From assembly GCA_029865515.1 (NCBI GenBank), contig JAOUGQ010000070.1, positions 1 to 12,549 of the forward strand: a DNA stretch of 12,549 nucleotides, written 5' to 3'. Positions 6,859 through 12,549 of this stretch are shown here, in pieces. Positions within the stretch are counted from its first letter, which is position 1. Each line of letters begins with the position of its first letter. This DNA is from Nitrospirota bacterium. Its GTDB lineage: Bacteria > Nitrospirota > Nitrospiria > Nitrospirales > UBA8639. A program made the translations under genes and the position numbers. Below the pieces are notes generated by a model that had not been told where the DNA came from, made no database searches, and saw nothing but the letters and a program-made list of their open reading frames with translations.

Positions 6859-7203
6859 TCAGTACGCCTTGCTGTACCCGGCTTCACCGTCATAGGTCCA
6901 CAATTTCTGGACCGCTGACCACCACCATTTCTGGCCGAACTGCTCCAGAAACGTGGTCACATCGGCATCCTGGATATCCTTGGTTGCCATAAACCGGCAT
7001 CGATACCAATTCACCATCAGGAGGTCCGGACTCACATACCCCGGCCACACTTTTGTCCCCCGGTTGGAAATGAATTCGCATTTGAACGGGCCAAACTCCT
7101 TGAATTGGGGAATGCCCTCTTCCGTAATGATATAGACGTCAATGCCAACTAACTTAGCGGTTTTCTTTTTCTTTGTTTTGATTGCCTCAGCAGTAAAATT
7201 CAT
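6859..7203 (-). CDS. Unrecognised 114-residue protein beside isocitrate dehydrogenase
   Basis: I do not recognise the family. The product begins with a very basic segment (TKKKKTAK, residues 10-17) and continues as a small, probably soluble alpha/beta protein rich in aromatic residues: FKEFGPFKCEF (34-44), VWPGYVSPDLLMVNWYRCRF (52-71) and the remarkable QKWWWSAVQKLW (91-102). There is no signal peptide or membrane helix. Cys42 and Cys69 are the only cysteines. ATG at 7203 was chosen over an in-frame start at 7236 because AAAGGAG precedes it by six bases. It lies 73 bases after icd and 80 bases before the DUF2294-like gene on the same strand, so all three are probably co-transcribed. Lysine- and tryptophan-rich ends could bind nucleic acid or another protein, but nothing shows this. 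Confidence 0.8.
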   Translation of the reverse strand: MNFTAEAIKTKKKKTAKLVGIDVYIITEEGIPQFKEFGPFKCEFISNRGTKVWPGYVSPDLLMVNWYRCRFMATKDIQDADVTTFLEQFGQKWWWSAVQKLWTYDGEAGYSKAY

Positions 7204-7209
7204 CGAGGT

Positions 7210-7216
7210 CTCCTTT
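7210..7216 (-). promoter_or_regulatory. Ribosome-binding site deciding the start of the 114-residue protein
   Basis: AAAGGAG on the minus strand is six bases from the ATG at 7203. It supports this start over the longer in-frame alternative at 7236, which would place the Shine-Dalgarno sequence inside the gene. Confidence 0.75.
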
Positions 7217-7276
7217 CTGATGTTTGATTCAATCAATTGTTGATCGCTCTGAACTCCCCAGCGTCTCTGCCGGAGG

Positions 7277-8296
7277 TTACTTGCCGGCCATCACTCCCAT
7301 TTTGTCCACAATGGCCTGGGCATATTCGTCCGTTTTGGCCGTTCCTCCCACGTCGTATGTCACGTGTTTCTTCTCATCCAGAACCGCAAACATCGACTTT
7401 TCAATCAGGTTGGCGGCTTGTTCCTCCTTGAGCCAACGCAACATCATGATTCCTGAGATCAAGACGGCGGAAGGATTGACTTTCTTGAGTCCCGCGTATT
7501 TGGGCGCCGAGCCGTGGACTGCTTCAAAAATCGCGCAGTTGTCCCCCACATTGGCTCCCGGCGCAAACCCCAATCCACCGACAAGCCCGGCACAGAGGTC
7601 GGTGATAATGTCCCCATAGAGATTAGGCAGCACTAAACAATCGAACTGAGCAGGATTCCGAACCAATTGCATGCAACAATTATCGACGATGACATCGCCT
7701 GTTTCGATGTCTGGATATTTCTTGGCTGCCTCTTTGAACGCATCCATGAATAGGCCATCGGTCATTTTCATAATGTTGGCTTTATGGACGCAGTACACTT
7801 TTTTCCGGCCGTGAGTTTGAGCCCATTGAAATGCAAAGTCGGCAATGCGATAGGATCCCGGCCAGGTAATGACTTTTAAGCATTGAGCCACCTCATCGGA
7901 CACCATGTGTTCAATGGCGGCATAGGAATCTTCCGTATTCTCACGAAAATTCAGAATGTCGATGTGATCCCAGGGACGTTTCACCACAGGAATCAGTTTG
8001 GCCGGCCGGACATTGGCGTAGAGATCGAAGACCTTTCGAAGGGTCACGTTGGCGCTTTTATGCCCGGTGCCGACCGGTGTTGTTGTTGGACCCTTCAAGG
8101 CCACTTTATTTTTGGCGATTGATTGAATAGTTTTGTCCGGCAGCAACGTGCCGTGCTGGTCAAGGCAATCGAGTCCGATTTCCTCATACTCCCATCGAAT
8201 ATCGACGCCACTGGCATCGATCACCATTCGTACCGCTTCACAAATCTCGGGACCGGTACCTTCTCCCGGAATCATTGTCACCGTGTGTTGTGCCAT
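7277..8296 (-). CDS. icd: Isocitrate dehydrogenase (short, 339-residue beta-decarboxylating type)
   Basis: The enzyme interconverts isocitrate and 2-oxoglutarate plus CO2 with NAD(P), in the oxidative or the reductive TCA cycle. Substrate residues of E. coli Icd are all recognisable: Ser81, Asn83 and Arg87 (KSANVTLRK), Arg97 (ANVRP), Arg118 (FRENTED), Tyr149 (GSYRIADFAF), Lys172 (VHKANIMK) and the metal-binding aspartates in NLYGDIITD. These favour isocitrate over isopropylmalate. The cofactor region HGSAPKYAGLKKVNP has the Lys-Tyr-Val of NADP enzymes, not the Asp-Ile of NAD enzymes, although the length matches the short NAD-type class rather than the ~416-residue E. coli type. AAGGAAGG lies six bases before the ATG. 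It is followed by the 114-residue gene after 73 bases. The 157-base upstream gap makes it a possible first gene of its transcript. Confidence 0.93.
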   Translation of the reverse strand: MAQHTVTMIPGEGTGPEICEAVRMVIDASGVDIRWEYEEIGLDCLDQHGTLLPDKTIQSIAKNKVALKGPTTTPVGTGHKSANVTLRKVFDLYANVRPAKLIPVVKRPWDHIDILNFRENTEDSYAAIEHMVSDEVAQCLKVITWPGSYRIADFAFQWAQTHGRKKVYCVHKANIMKMTDGLFMDAFKEAAKKYPDIETGDVIVDNCCMQLVRNPAQFDCLVLPNLYGDIITDLCAGLVGGLGFAPGANVGDNCAIFEAVHGSAPKYAGLKKVNPSAVLISGIMMLRWLKEEQAANLIEKSMFAVLDEKKHVTYDVGGTAKTDEYAQAIVDKMGVMAGK

Positions 8297-8453
8297 AAAT
8301 GACCTTCCTTCAGCAGACAGGGTTACTAAAAGGGTCCGAATTGGACCAGAAACATCTCAATGTGAATATACGAAAGACTTTCAATCATGTATGTGAAGGG
8401 ACGCATCCCTGGGATCCTTCCGTTCCACGTCTGGTCGGATCTGCTGGCCATCA
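8297..8453 (-). other. 157-base gap upstream of icd, likely 5' region
   Basis: This is the longest gap between genes in the window and the likeliest place for an icd promoter. I could not find a convincing -35/-10 pair. Two small hairpins are visible: AGGGA/TCCCT around a four-base loop (8397-8410) and GGTCC/GGACC around a five-base loop (8333-8347). In the direction of transcription the second is followed by CTTTTAG, a very weak terminator-like end, about 36 bases before the icd start. Either could be part of a leader or a leftover of the upstream gene's 3' end. Confidence 0.4.
8303..8310 (-). promoter_or_regulatory. Ribosome-binding site of icd
   Basis: AAGGAAGG on the minus strand, six bases before the ATG at 8296, fixes the start that gives the canonical N-terminus MAQHTVTMIPGEGTGPEI. 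Confidence 0.75.
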
Positions 8454-10808
8454 TCAATACGCCGCCGGTTTTGAGAGTGGGCGGCTCGTGATCATCTCGA
8501 TGGCCTGAAGCCGGTCAAACTGCGCCACCATGTCCTCTGTGGTGATCAAGCCGATCTGTCCTCTGCCTTGCAGATGTTCAACAGCCGGCATCTGCGCCTC
8601 GTACCCATCCAGGTAAATTTCTAACCGAGGATGATCCACATGGGCGGAATTGACCACCTGCACCCGCAAAACATGCCACGATCCTTTTTTGAGTTTTCCC
8701 TGCCCTCTTCCAAGTAGGGTTGTCTCACCATTTTGAATGCGATACAAGCTCAATCGGCCTGTTCCCGGGTTCACGGCTACCGCATAGAAGTTTCGGGTGT
8801 CCCGGGCTGCCAATACGATGCCGGCCTCTCCTTGTCCTGACAAGGAAACCTGACGGAAATGCACGACGATATCCGGCTGGTCAAACATGTGTGTGTCGGC
8901 CAGTAATATCCGGAAGCATCCCTTTCCCGAGCATGGCACGGTTTGGGTCACCATTTGTTGAGTGACGGGCGCCGTTGAATCCGCTTCAACCCGCCATGTG
9001 TCGAAGGCACGTTCACTGGTGGGTCCTGCCGTAAATCCGGAAGGCACACTCCCCACCACATCCTGGTCGAAATTCCAAGTTCGAAATATATTGTGATCTT
9101 GGATCGTATGGTGAACTGCGGTGTCCATGACTTCAGGCGATCGTGCAGGAGGCGGAATCATCGTATGAGTGCCCTCTGACAACAGGGACTTCACAAGATC
9201 ATTTCCAATTAAATGGGGCCAGAGTCCAGTGACCCCTGTAATCTGATCGTGGAGGGATCGCGACAATTGGACGCTGGCTTGGAGCCGTTGTTGGTCGCGA
9301 GGTACCGATAAGGTCTCGATGATCAGGGACGCTTGCGCGGCAACGAGTTTATCCAGAGGAGACTCTGAAAGACGGAGGGCTTCTTTGGCTTCTTCACGTG
9401 CCTGGGCGAGCCATGGATGGTCATAACGCCGGTTCCAGGAGAGCCATTGGATTCGATCCCAGGCAATTTCCAACAACAATTGCCCACGAAGTTCTTGATC
9501 CGTGAGGGGGACATTGTTGAGCAGTTCTTCGTGGATGTGTAAGGCCGATGCCGAATCGTTGTTCCAGCGATATAAGGCTCCAAGATTTCGCCGCAATTCT
9601 GGGCTCCCTGCGGTTCCTCTTACCGCGATTTCTAGCGCGGGGATGGCGGCAAAGAACGCATCCGCCGCACGGGAGTGGCCTGTCGCCACTTCGGTAAATT
9701 CCTGTCGCCAGGTCTGAGCTTGAAGGTTCCAGTACAATTCGACCAGTCTGAAGAGTGTGGCTTCATCCGGCGCGTTGATTCCGCCTTTAGCCATTCCCTC
9801 GCGAATAAAGGCGAGGTACAGATCGGCTCCTAAGGCCGCATTTAAGGCTGGGTAATTGGGGTCTAATGACAAGAGCCGGCGATACTTCCCAAGCCGGTCA
9901 GTATACGAAACCATTTGTTGAGCCTGACGCAGTTCATCTTCAAAGAGTTGTGCAGCCTGATTCCGGTCCCACCATTTTGGGGAATCTGGCAGAATGCCAG
10001 GGGAGCCGGGCTCCGCTAGTTGCGGGGCATCCACGAGAGCCTCGTTCACGATCGCGTAGTCCACGGCATAACCATAATTTCGAAGTCCACTGACCACGAA
10101 AAAGCGGACAAGAAGTGTTCGGACAGGACCATATCGTCTGATGACTCCACTGGCCCACCAGGGTTCATCGGGCCGTAAGGCCAAAGGGGCCACCATTGGG
10201 TCCGGATAGGTTACGAGAAGATGCACCTCCACCACTTGTATCTCGACGGGGTTCTGTCCCGGCACAAGGAGCAAGCCACCTGGACGGGAAGGCCGGGAGC
10301 CGGCAATAGTCACGTGAGGAAGAGAAGCCTGTTGGCCTTGAGGTACAATTGCCGGGGAGATCGCCAATGCCGGAGGATAGTCTTTCCAAAAATCCGCATG
10401 CCGATGGCTCTCATGGATGAGTCCTAACCCGGTTCCTCGCCCCAGGGCACCAAAAATTCCTGATTCGGGCTCATCCCGGACCAGCTCTCGATGAGCAGCC
10501 AAGGTGTCTTTCCAACAATTCTGAGGAATCTCATGATTTAGTGCCGGAACGGCAGAGCCCCCAAGATTCATCTGGCGGGTCAGGCACCCAAGGTCAAATC
10601 CCGCCCACTCGGCGACCTTTCCCCCAGCCATGGCCTCAGCATACTCACGTGCCATATTTGTGAAGGCACTTTGTGATGATTGGATTACCTGTGCAACGTG
10701 GGTTTCAGGCGTTTTCATCTCTCCAAAGGCGAAAGGGACCGAGCACATGATAAAAAAGCACCATAGTGTCCAGTTCATCAGACTTTGTTGGGAAAGGTTC
10801 TTCCTCAT
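8454..10808 (-). CDS. Large exported protein: helical repeats plus LamG/DUF1080-like domain
   Basis: The 784-residue product starts with a signal peptide (about residues 1-29; core NWTLWCFFIMCSVPFAFG). I see three parts. Residues 30-270 are of unknown type, with a beta-rich stretch of about 185-260 (QVVEVHLLVTYPDP, RTLLVRFFVVSG). Residues 280-545 are mostly helical, with spacing and phrases such as YRRLLSLDPNYPALNAALGA, LRRNLGALYRWNNDSASALH and AREEAKEALRLSESP that look like degenerate TPR units. Residues 577-770 resemble the LamG/concanavalin fold of DUF1080 (3-keto-disaccharide hydrolase-like) domains: TWNFDQDVVGSVPSGF, then ARDTRNFYAVAVNP and LEIYLDGYEAQ, with a likely disulfide in PCSGKGC (625-631). 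A role in binding glycan or protein outside the cytoplasmic membrane is inferred. The ribosome-binding site is weak (AGAAG). No catalytic residues can be named. Confidence 0.8.
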   Translation of the reverse strand: MRKNLSQQSLMNWTLWCFFIMCSVPFAFGEMKTPETHVAQVIQSSQSAFTNMAREYAEAMAGGKVAEWAGFDLGCLTRQMNLGGSAVPALNHEIPQNCWKDTLAAHRELVRDEPESGIFGALGRGTGLGLIHESHRHADFWKDYPPALAISPAIVPQGQQASLPHVTIAGSRPSRPGGLLLVPGQNPVEIQVVEVHLLVTYPDPMVAPLALRPDEPWWASGVIRRYGPVRTLLVRFFVVSGLRNYGYAVDYAIVNEALVDAPQLAEPGSPGILPDSPKWWDRNQAAQLFEDELRQAQQMVSYTDRLGKYRRLLSLDPNYPALNAALGADLYLAFIREGMAKGGINAPDEATLFRLVELYWNLQAQTWRQEFTEVATGHSRAADAFFAAIPALEIAVRGTAGSPELRRNLGALYRWNNDSASALHIHEELLNNVPLTDQELRGQLLLEIAWDRIQWLSWNRRYDHPWLAQAREEAKEALRLSESPLDKLVAAQASLIIETLSVPRDQQRLQASVQLSRSLHDQITGVTGLWPHLIGNDLVKSLLSEGTHTMIPPPARSPEVMDTAVHHTIQDHNIFRTWNFDQDVVGSVPSGFTAGPTSERAFDTWRVEADSTAPVTQQMVTQTVPCSGKGCFRILLADTHMFDQPDIVVHFRQVSLSGQGEAGIVLAARDTRNFYAVAVNPGTGRLSLYRIQNGETTLLGRGQGKLKKGSWHVLRVQVVNSAHVDHPRLEIYLDGYEAQMPAVEHLQGRGQIGLITTEDMVAQFDRLQAIEMITSRPLSKPAAY

Positions 10809-10882
10809 AATCTTCTATCCAGTATTCAGGTTTCAGGAAAAGTCACAGGAGAATCTACCCTGCCGAGACGATTGCTCCTTCA

Positions 10883-11341
10883 TTAGTAATCAGGCTGTCC
10901 TCCATACGGTTGCGTTCGGGCACATCTGATATTGAGCGTGGTGGTTCCTCTTCCTCCAACGCATTGGTCCAACCCACCGGCGAACTCCAAGACGCCCTCC
11001 ATTGTCACCCTAAAAGGAAAATCGAAGGTGAACGTTCCAAATCGATATTCTCCAGGTTTTAAACTGAGCGTCTGAACTTCTGTTGTTCGATAAGCATCAG
11101 AGCTGATGGGATCCATTGTCCAAATTAATGGGGTCATTCCGGGCACATGCCACCGCGTTGGAGGAATCAGGCTGGTGGAATCAATGGTAATGGGGTATTC
11201 GTGTGCCAACGGATTCACTGGCTCCTCCGAAAGAGCCAACGAAGCTTGTCCCATGAAAACAAGCATCATGATGGCCCCAATCCAAAGGAAACCTACAATG
11301 ATTCCTTTAACGAATCGCTGCTTTTTGAATGTCTGACTCAT
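10883..11341 (-). CDS. Small exported or membrane-anchored protein of unknown function
   Basis: The 152-residue product begins MSQTFKKQRF, then a hydrophobic segment (residues 13-30, GIIVGFLWIGAIMMLVFM) and a possible cleavage site after ASLALS, so it is either secreted or anchored by its N-terminus. The rest looks like a compact beta sandwich: ITIDSTSLIPP (51-61), TEVQTLSLKPGEYRFGTFTF (87-106), FRVTMEGVLEFAGGL (110-124) and GRGTTTLNI (130-138). Cys127 and Cys140 could form a disulfide, which fits the periplasm. I do not recognise the family. The start at 11341 lies inside the upstream gene by 35 bases; a longer frame exists (to 11524) but lacks export features. No good Shine-Dalgarno sequence is seen, so translation may depend on the upstream gene. 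It is followed after 74 bases by the 784-residue gene. Confidence 0.7.
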   Translation of the reverse strand: MSQTFKKQRFVKGIIVGFLWIGAIMMLVFMGQASLALSEEPVNPLAHEYPITIDSTSLIPPTRWHVPGMTPLIWTMDPISSDAYRTTEVQTLSLKPGEYRFGTFTFDFPFRVTMEGVLEFAGGLDQCVGGRGTTTLNIRCARTQPYGGQPDY

Positions 11342-12407
11342 TGTCGGTGGTCCGTCGAGCTGGTTTTTTCTGAAAAATTTCCGTAATAGCATGACTGTCC
11401 CATTCCGTATGTGTCTCCAAGCCAAGGGCATGGAGGACGGTTGCGCTGGTGTCCAAAATTGAAACGGGACCCTTGATGTGGTGTCCGGATTTGATGTTGG
11501 CGCCCCATGCGATGAAGGGAACAATCAGTGAATTGTCATATGCGCCAGTGGTGGAACCTGGTCCTTCTGTCGACACATGGCTGCCAGAGTTCAAACCTGT
11601 CACCATCACCATGGTAGTGGTGAGCGCTCCAAACTCCTGGTACAGGGATATAATGCGGCCGATGGCTGTATCGACGGTCTCTCCGGCTTGTTGGTATGCT
11701 TGAGAATTCCAACCGTTTTTCAGACCGGCACGGGCGGCAGTGGGAAAATGCACAAGGAGCAAATGAGGAACCGTAAAGAGCCGAAACCCATGCCCACGCT
11801 CACTTGTTACCTTGCGGAGGTAGTCATGGAGGTATTCAACCATCGTCTCAGGTTGACAATTCGGCTTGGACTGGCCACACATCTGTGCATCAATGTAAAT
11901 TTCCGGGCGTGCAAGCTGGTAGAAACGCTCATCCATCCAAAAGATGGCCGTGTCCCTGCCGGCTGCTAAATCCATATAGTCAAAAATGGTCGGGGCTCGA
12001 AGGAACGCGCGAGAAAAATCGTAGATCTCCCATTCCTGGGTAATCCGGTGTTTCTCAACCGGAAGTCCGGTTATCAGGGAGGCCATAGACGGAACGGTAA
12101 GGGCCGGAGAGATGCTGGTGGCAGACCATGTCACCGCCCCTTCCTGGGACATTCGGTTGAGGACCGGCATGGTGCCATCTTGGATGGATCCGTTGGCAAT
12201 GCCTTCGAGGGCGAAGACAATGACGTGTTCCGCGTCCGTTTCTGGTAATGGCCGTGGGGTGTTACTCCAAGTTTCTACCGGGGGGGTGGAGGAGGCAGAT
12301 TCTGGACCGATGGCCCACCCATAAGGCGCACCAGTCACTCCAAAAAGAATAATGGAAAGAATTAAATTTTTTGGTGCGGGAATCCTAAGTTCTAGAAAAG
12401 CATTCAT
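11307..12407 (-). CDS. Exported alkaline-phosphatase-superfamily protein, probably catalytically inactive
   Basis: The 366-residue product has a signal peptide (positively charged start, hydrophobic NLILSIILFGVTGAPYGWA at 14-32). The fold of type I phosphodiesterases and sulfatases is recognisable: HVIVFALEGIANGS (61-74), MPVLNRMSQEGAVTW (80-94), SPALTVPSMASLITG (100-114), a central helix QAYQQAGETVDTAIGRII (236-253), TTMVMVTGLNSGSH (264-277), DNSLIVPFIAWGANIKSG (291-308) and ILDTSATVLHALGL (317-330). The nucleophile position keeps Thr104, but the usual metal-binding residues seem replaced: Asp by Glu68, the D...H pair by Ala225/Leu229, the Asp-His of SDHG by Leu272-Asn273, and the late His by Thr287. 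Alignment is by eye. It is the first gene of the exported trio. Its only Shine-Dalgarno-like bases, AAGG, lie 11 bases from the ATG. Confidence 0.82.
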   Translation of the reverse strand: MNAFLELRIPAPKNLILSIILFGVTGAPYGWAIGPESASSTPPVETWSNTPRPLPETDAEHVIVFALEGIANGSIQDGTMPVLNRMSQEGAVTWSATSISPALTVPSMASLITGLPVEKHRITQEWEIYDFSRAFLRAPTIFDYMDLAAGRDTAIFWMDERFYQLARPEIYIDAQMCGQSKPNCQPETMVEYLHDYLRKVTSERGHGFRLFTVPHLLLVHFPTAARAGLKNGWNSQAYQQAGETVDTAIGRIISLYQEFGALTTTMVMVTGLNSGSHVSTEGPGSTTGAYDNSLIVPFIAWGANIKSGHHIKGPVSILDTSATVLHALGLETHTEWDSHAITEIFQKKPARRTTDNESDIQKAAIR

Positions 12408-12549
12408 GAATCTGTAAACCTTGAGGTTTTAATGGAACGGGTTTATTTTGTTGACTCATTCCTAATGCCGAGGACAGACTGCAAACGCGGTTCCATCTGG
12501 ATCTACTCAAAGCTGATTGGCCTGGAATCGGTCTCAACCCCTTGCGAAA
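12408..12549 (-). other. Upstream flank of the exported trio, no firm gene
   Basis: No gene can be supported in this edge segment. One minus-strand frame is open from the edge through 12385, overlapping the phosphatase-fold gene start; its 54 codons are unrecognisable and this length may be chance, but the end of an upstream gene is possible. A small hairpin, AAACC/GGTTT with loop TCAA (12416-12429), covers the AAGG that would serve as the ribosome-binding site of the next gene. No promoter was recognised. Confidence 0.4.

Noticed and set aside
8333..8347. Possible rho-independent terminator before icd
   Set aside because: The stem has only five pairs and is followed by four T and then AG; too weak to call.
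10837..10887. 16-codon frame (ATG overlapping the stop of the 152-residue gene)
   Set aside because: Very short, no ribosome-binding site of its own and no recognisable content.
10883..11524. Longer form of the 152-residue protein starting at 11524
   Set aside because: The extension overlaps the phosphatase-fold gene by over 200 bases and hides the signal segment inside the protein.
12385..12459. 24-codon minus-strand frame that could be a leader peptide
   Set aside because: Its ATG has no properly spaced Shine-Dalgarno sequence (AGGA touches the ATG) and it contains no run of regulatory codons.
1..12549. Mobile elements, CRISPR arrays, tRNA or rRNA genes, prophage
   Set aside because: No transposase or integrase motif, no regularly spaced direct repeats and no tRNA-like cloverleaf was seen on reading; all large frames are accounted for by the minus-strand genes.

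Overview
The window is a compact bacterial chromosomal segment in which every supported gene lies on the minus strand. Transcription runs from the right edge (about 12.4 kb) to the left edge, where the last gene is cut off. Base composition looks moderate, a little above 50% GC by eye. The mix is a short isocitrate dehydrogenase that could serve a reductive or oxidative TCA cycle, a CysD-type protein, a secreted multi-IPT/TIG protein, and housekeeping genes with tight spacing. This suggests a Gram-negative bacterium with a periplasm, and Nitrospirota (Nitrospira-like nitrite oxidisers) is my best guess. That assignment rests on gene style and remembered sequence resemblance, not on a marker gene. 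No rRNA, tRNA, CRISPR array, insertion sequence or phage gene was seen.

Layout in order of transcription. (1) 12407-8454: three genes for exported proteins. They are a phosphodiesterase/sulfatase-fold protein that seems to have lost its metal ligands, a 152-residue protein with an N-terminal signal or anchor, and a 784-residue protein with a helical-repeat middle and a C-terminal LamG/DUF1080-like beta domain. (2) 8296-6398: an isocitrate dehydrogenase, an unrecognised 114-residue protein and a DUF2294/MpsC-like protein, each with a good ribosome-binding site. (3) 6353-5556: a CysD-like adenylyl-sulfate enzyme without its usual CysN partner, carrying a CC...CxxC cysteine set. (4) 5494-1: a tight run of folC, a Sua5-type tsaC, a secreted five-repeat IPT/TIG protein, purE and purK (partial). 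It has two ATGA stop/start overlaps and gaps of only 32 bases, so it is probably one operon.

Run 4 combines one-carbon/folate metabolism, tRNA threonylcarbamoyl-adenosine synthesis and the two-step carboxylation of AIR in purine synthesis, with an exported beta-sandwich protein inserted between them. In run 2, isocitrate dehydrogenase beside an MpsC-like protein is suggestive because relatives of the Mps system are linked to bicarbonate uptake, but this is only an inference. The most unusual material is the exported trio at the right, the cysteine-rich CysD variant, and the three DG[ST]CC motifs in the IPT/TIG protein.
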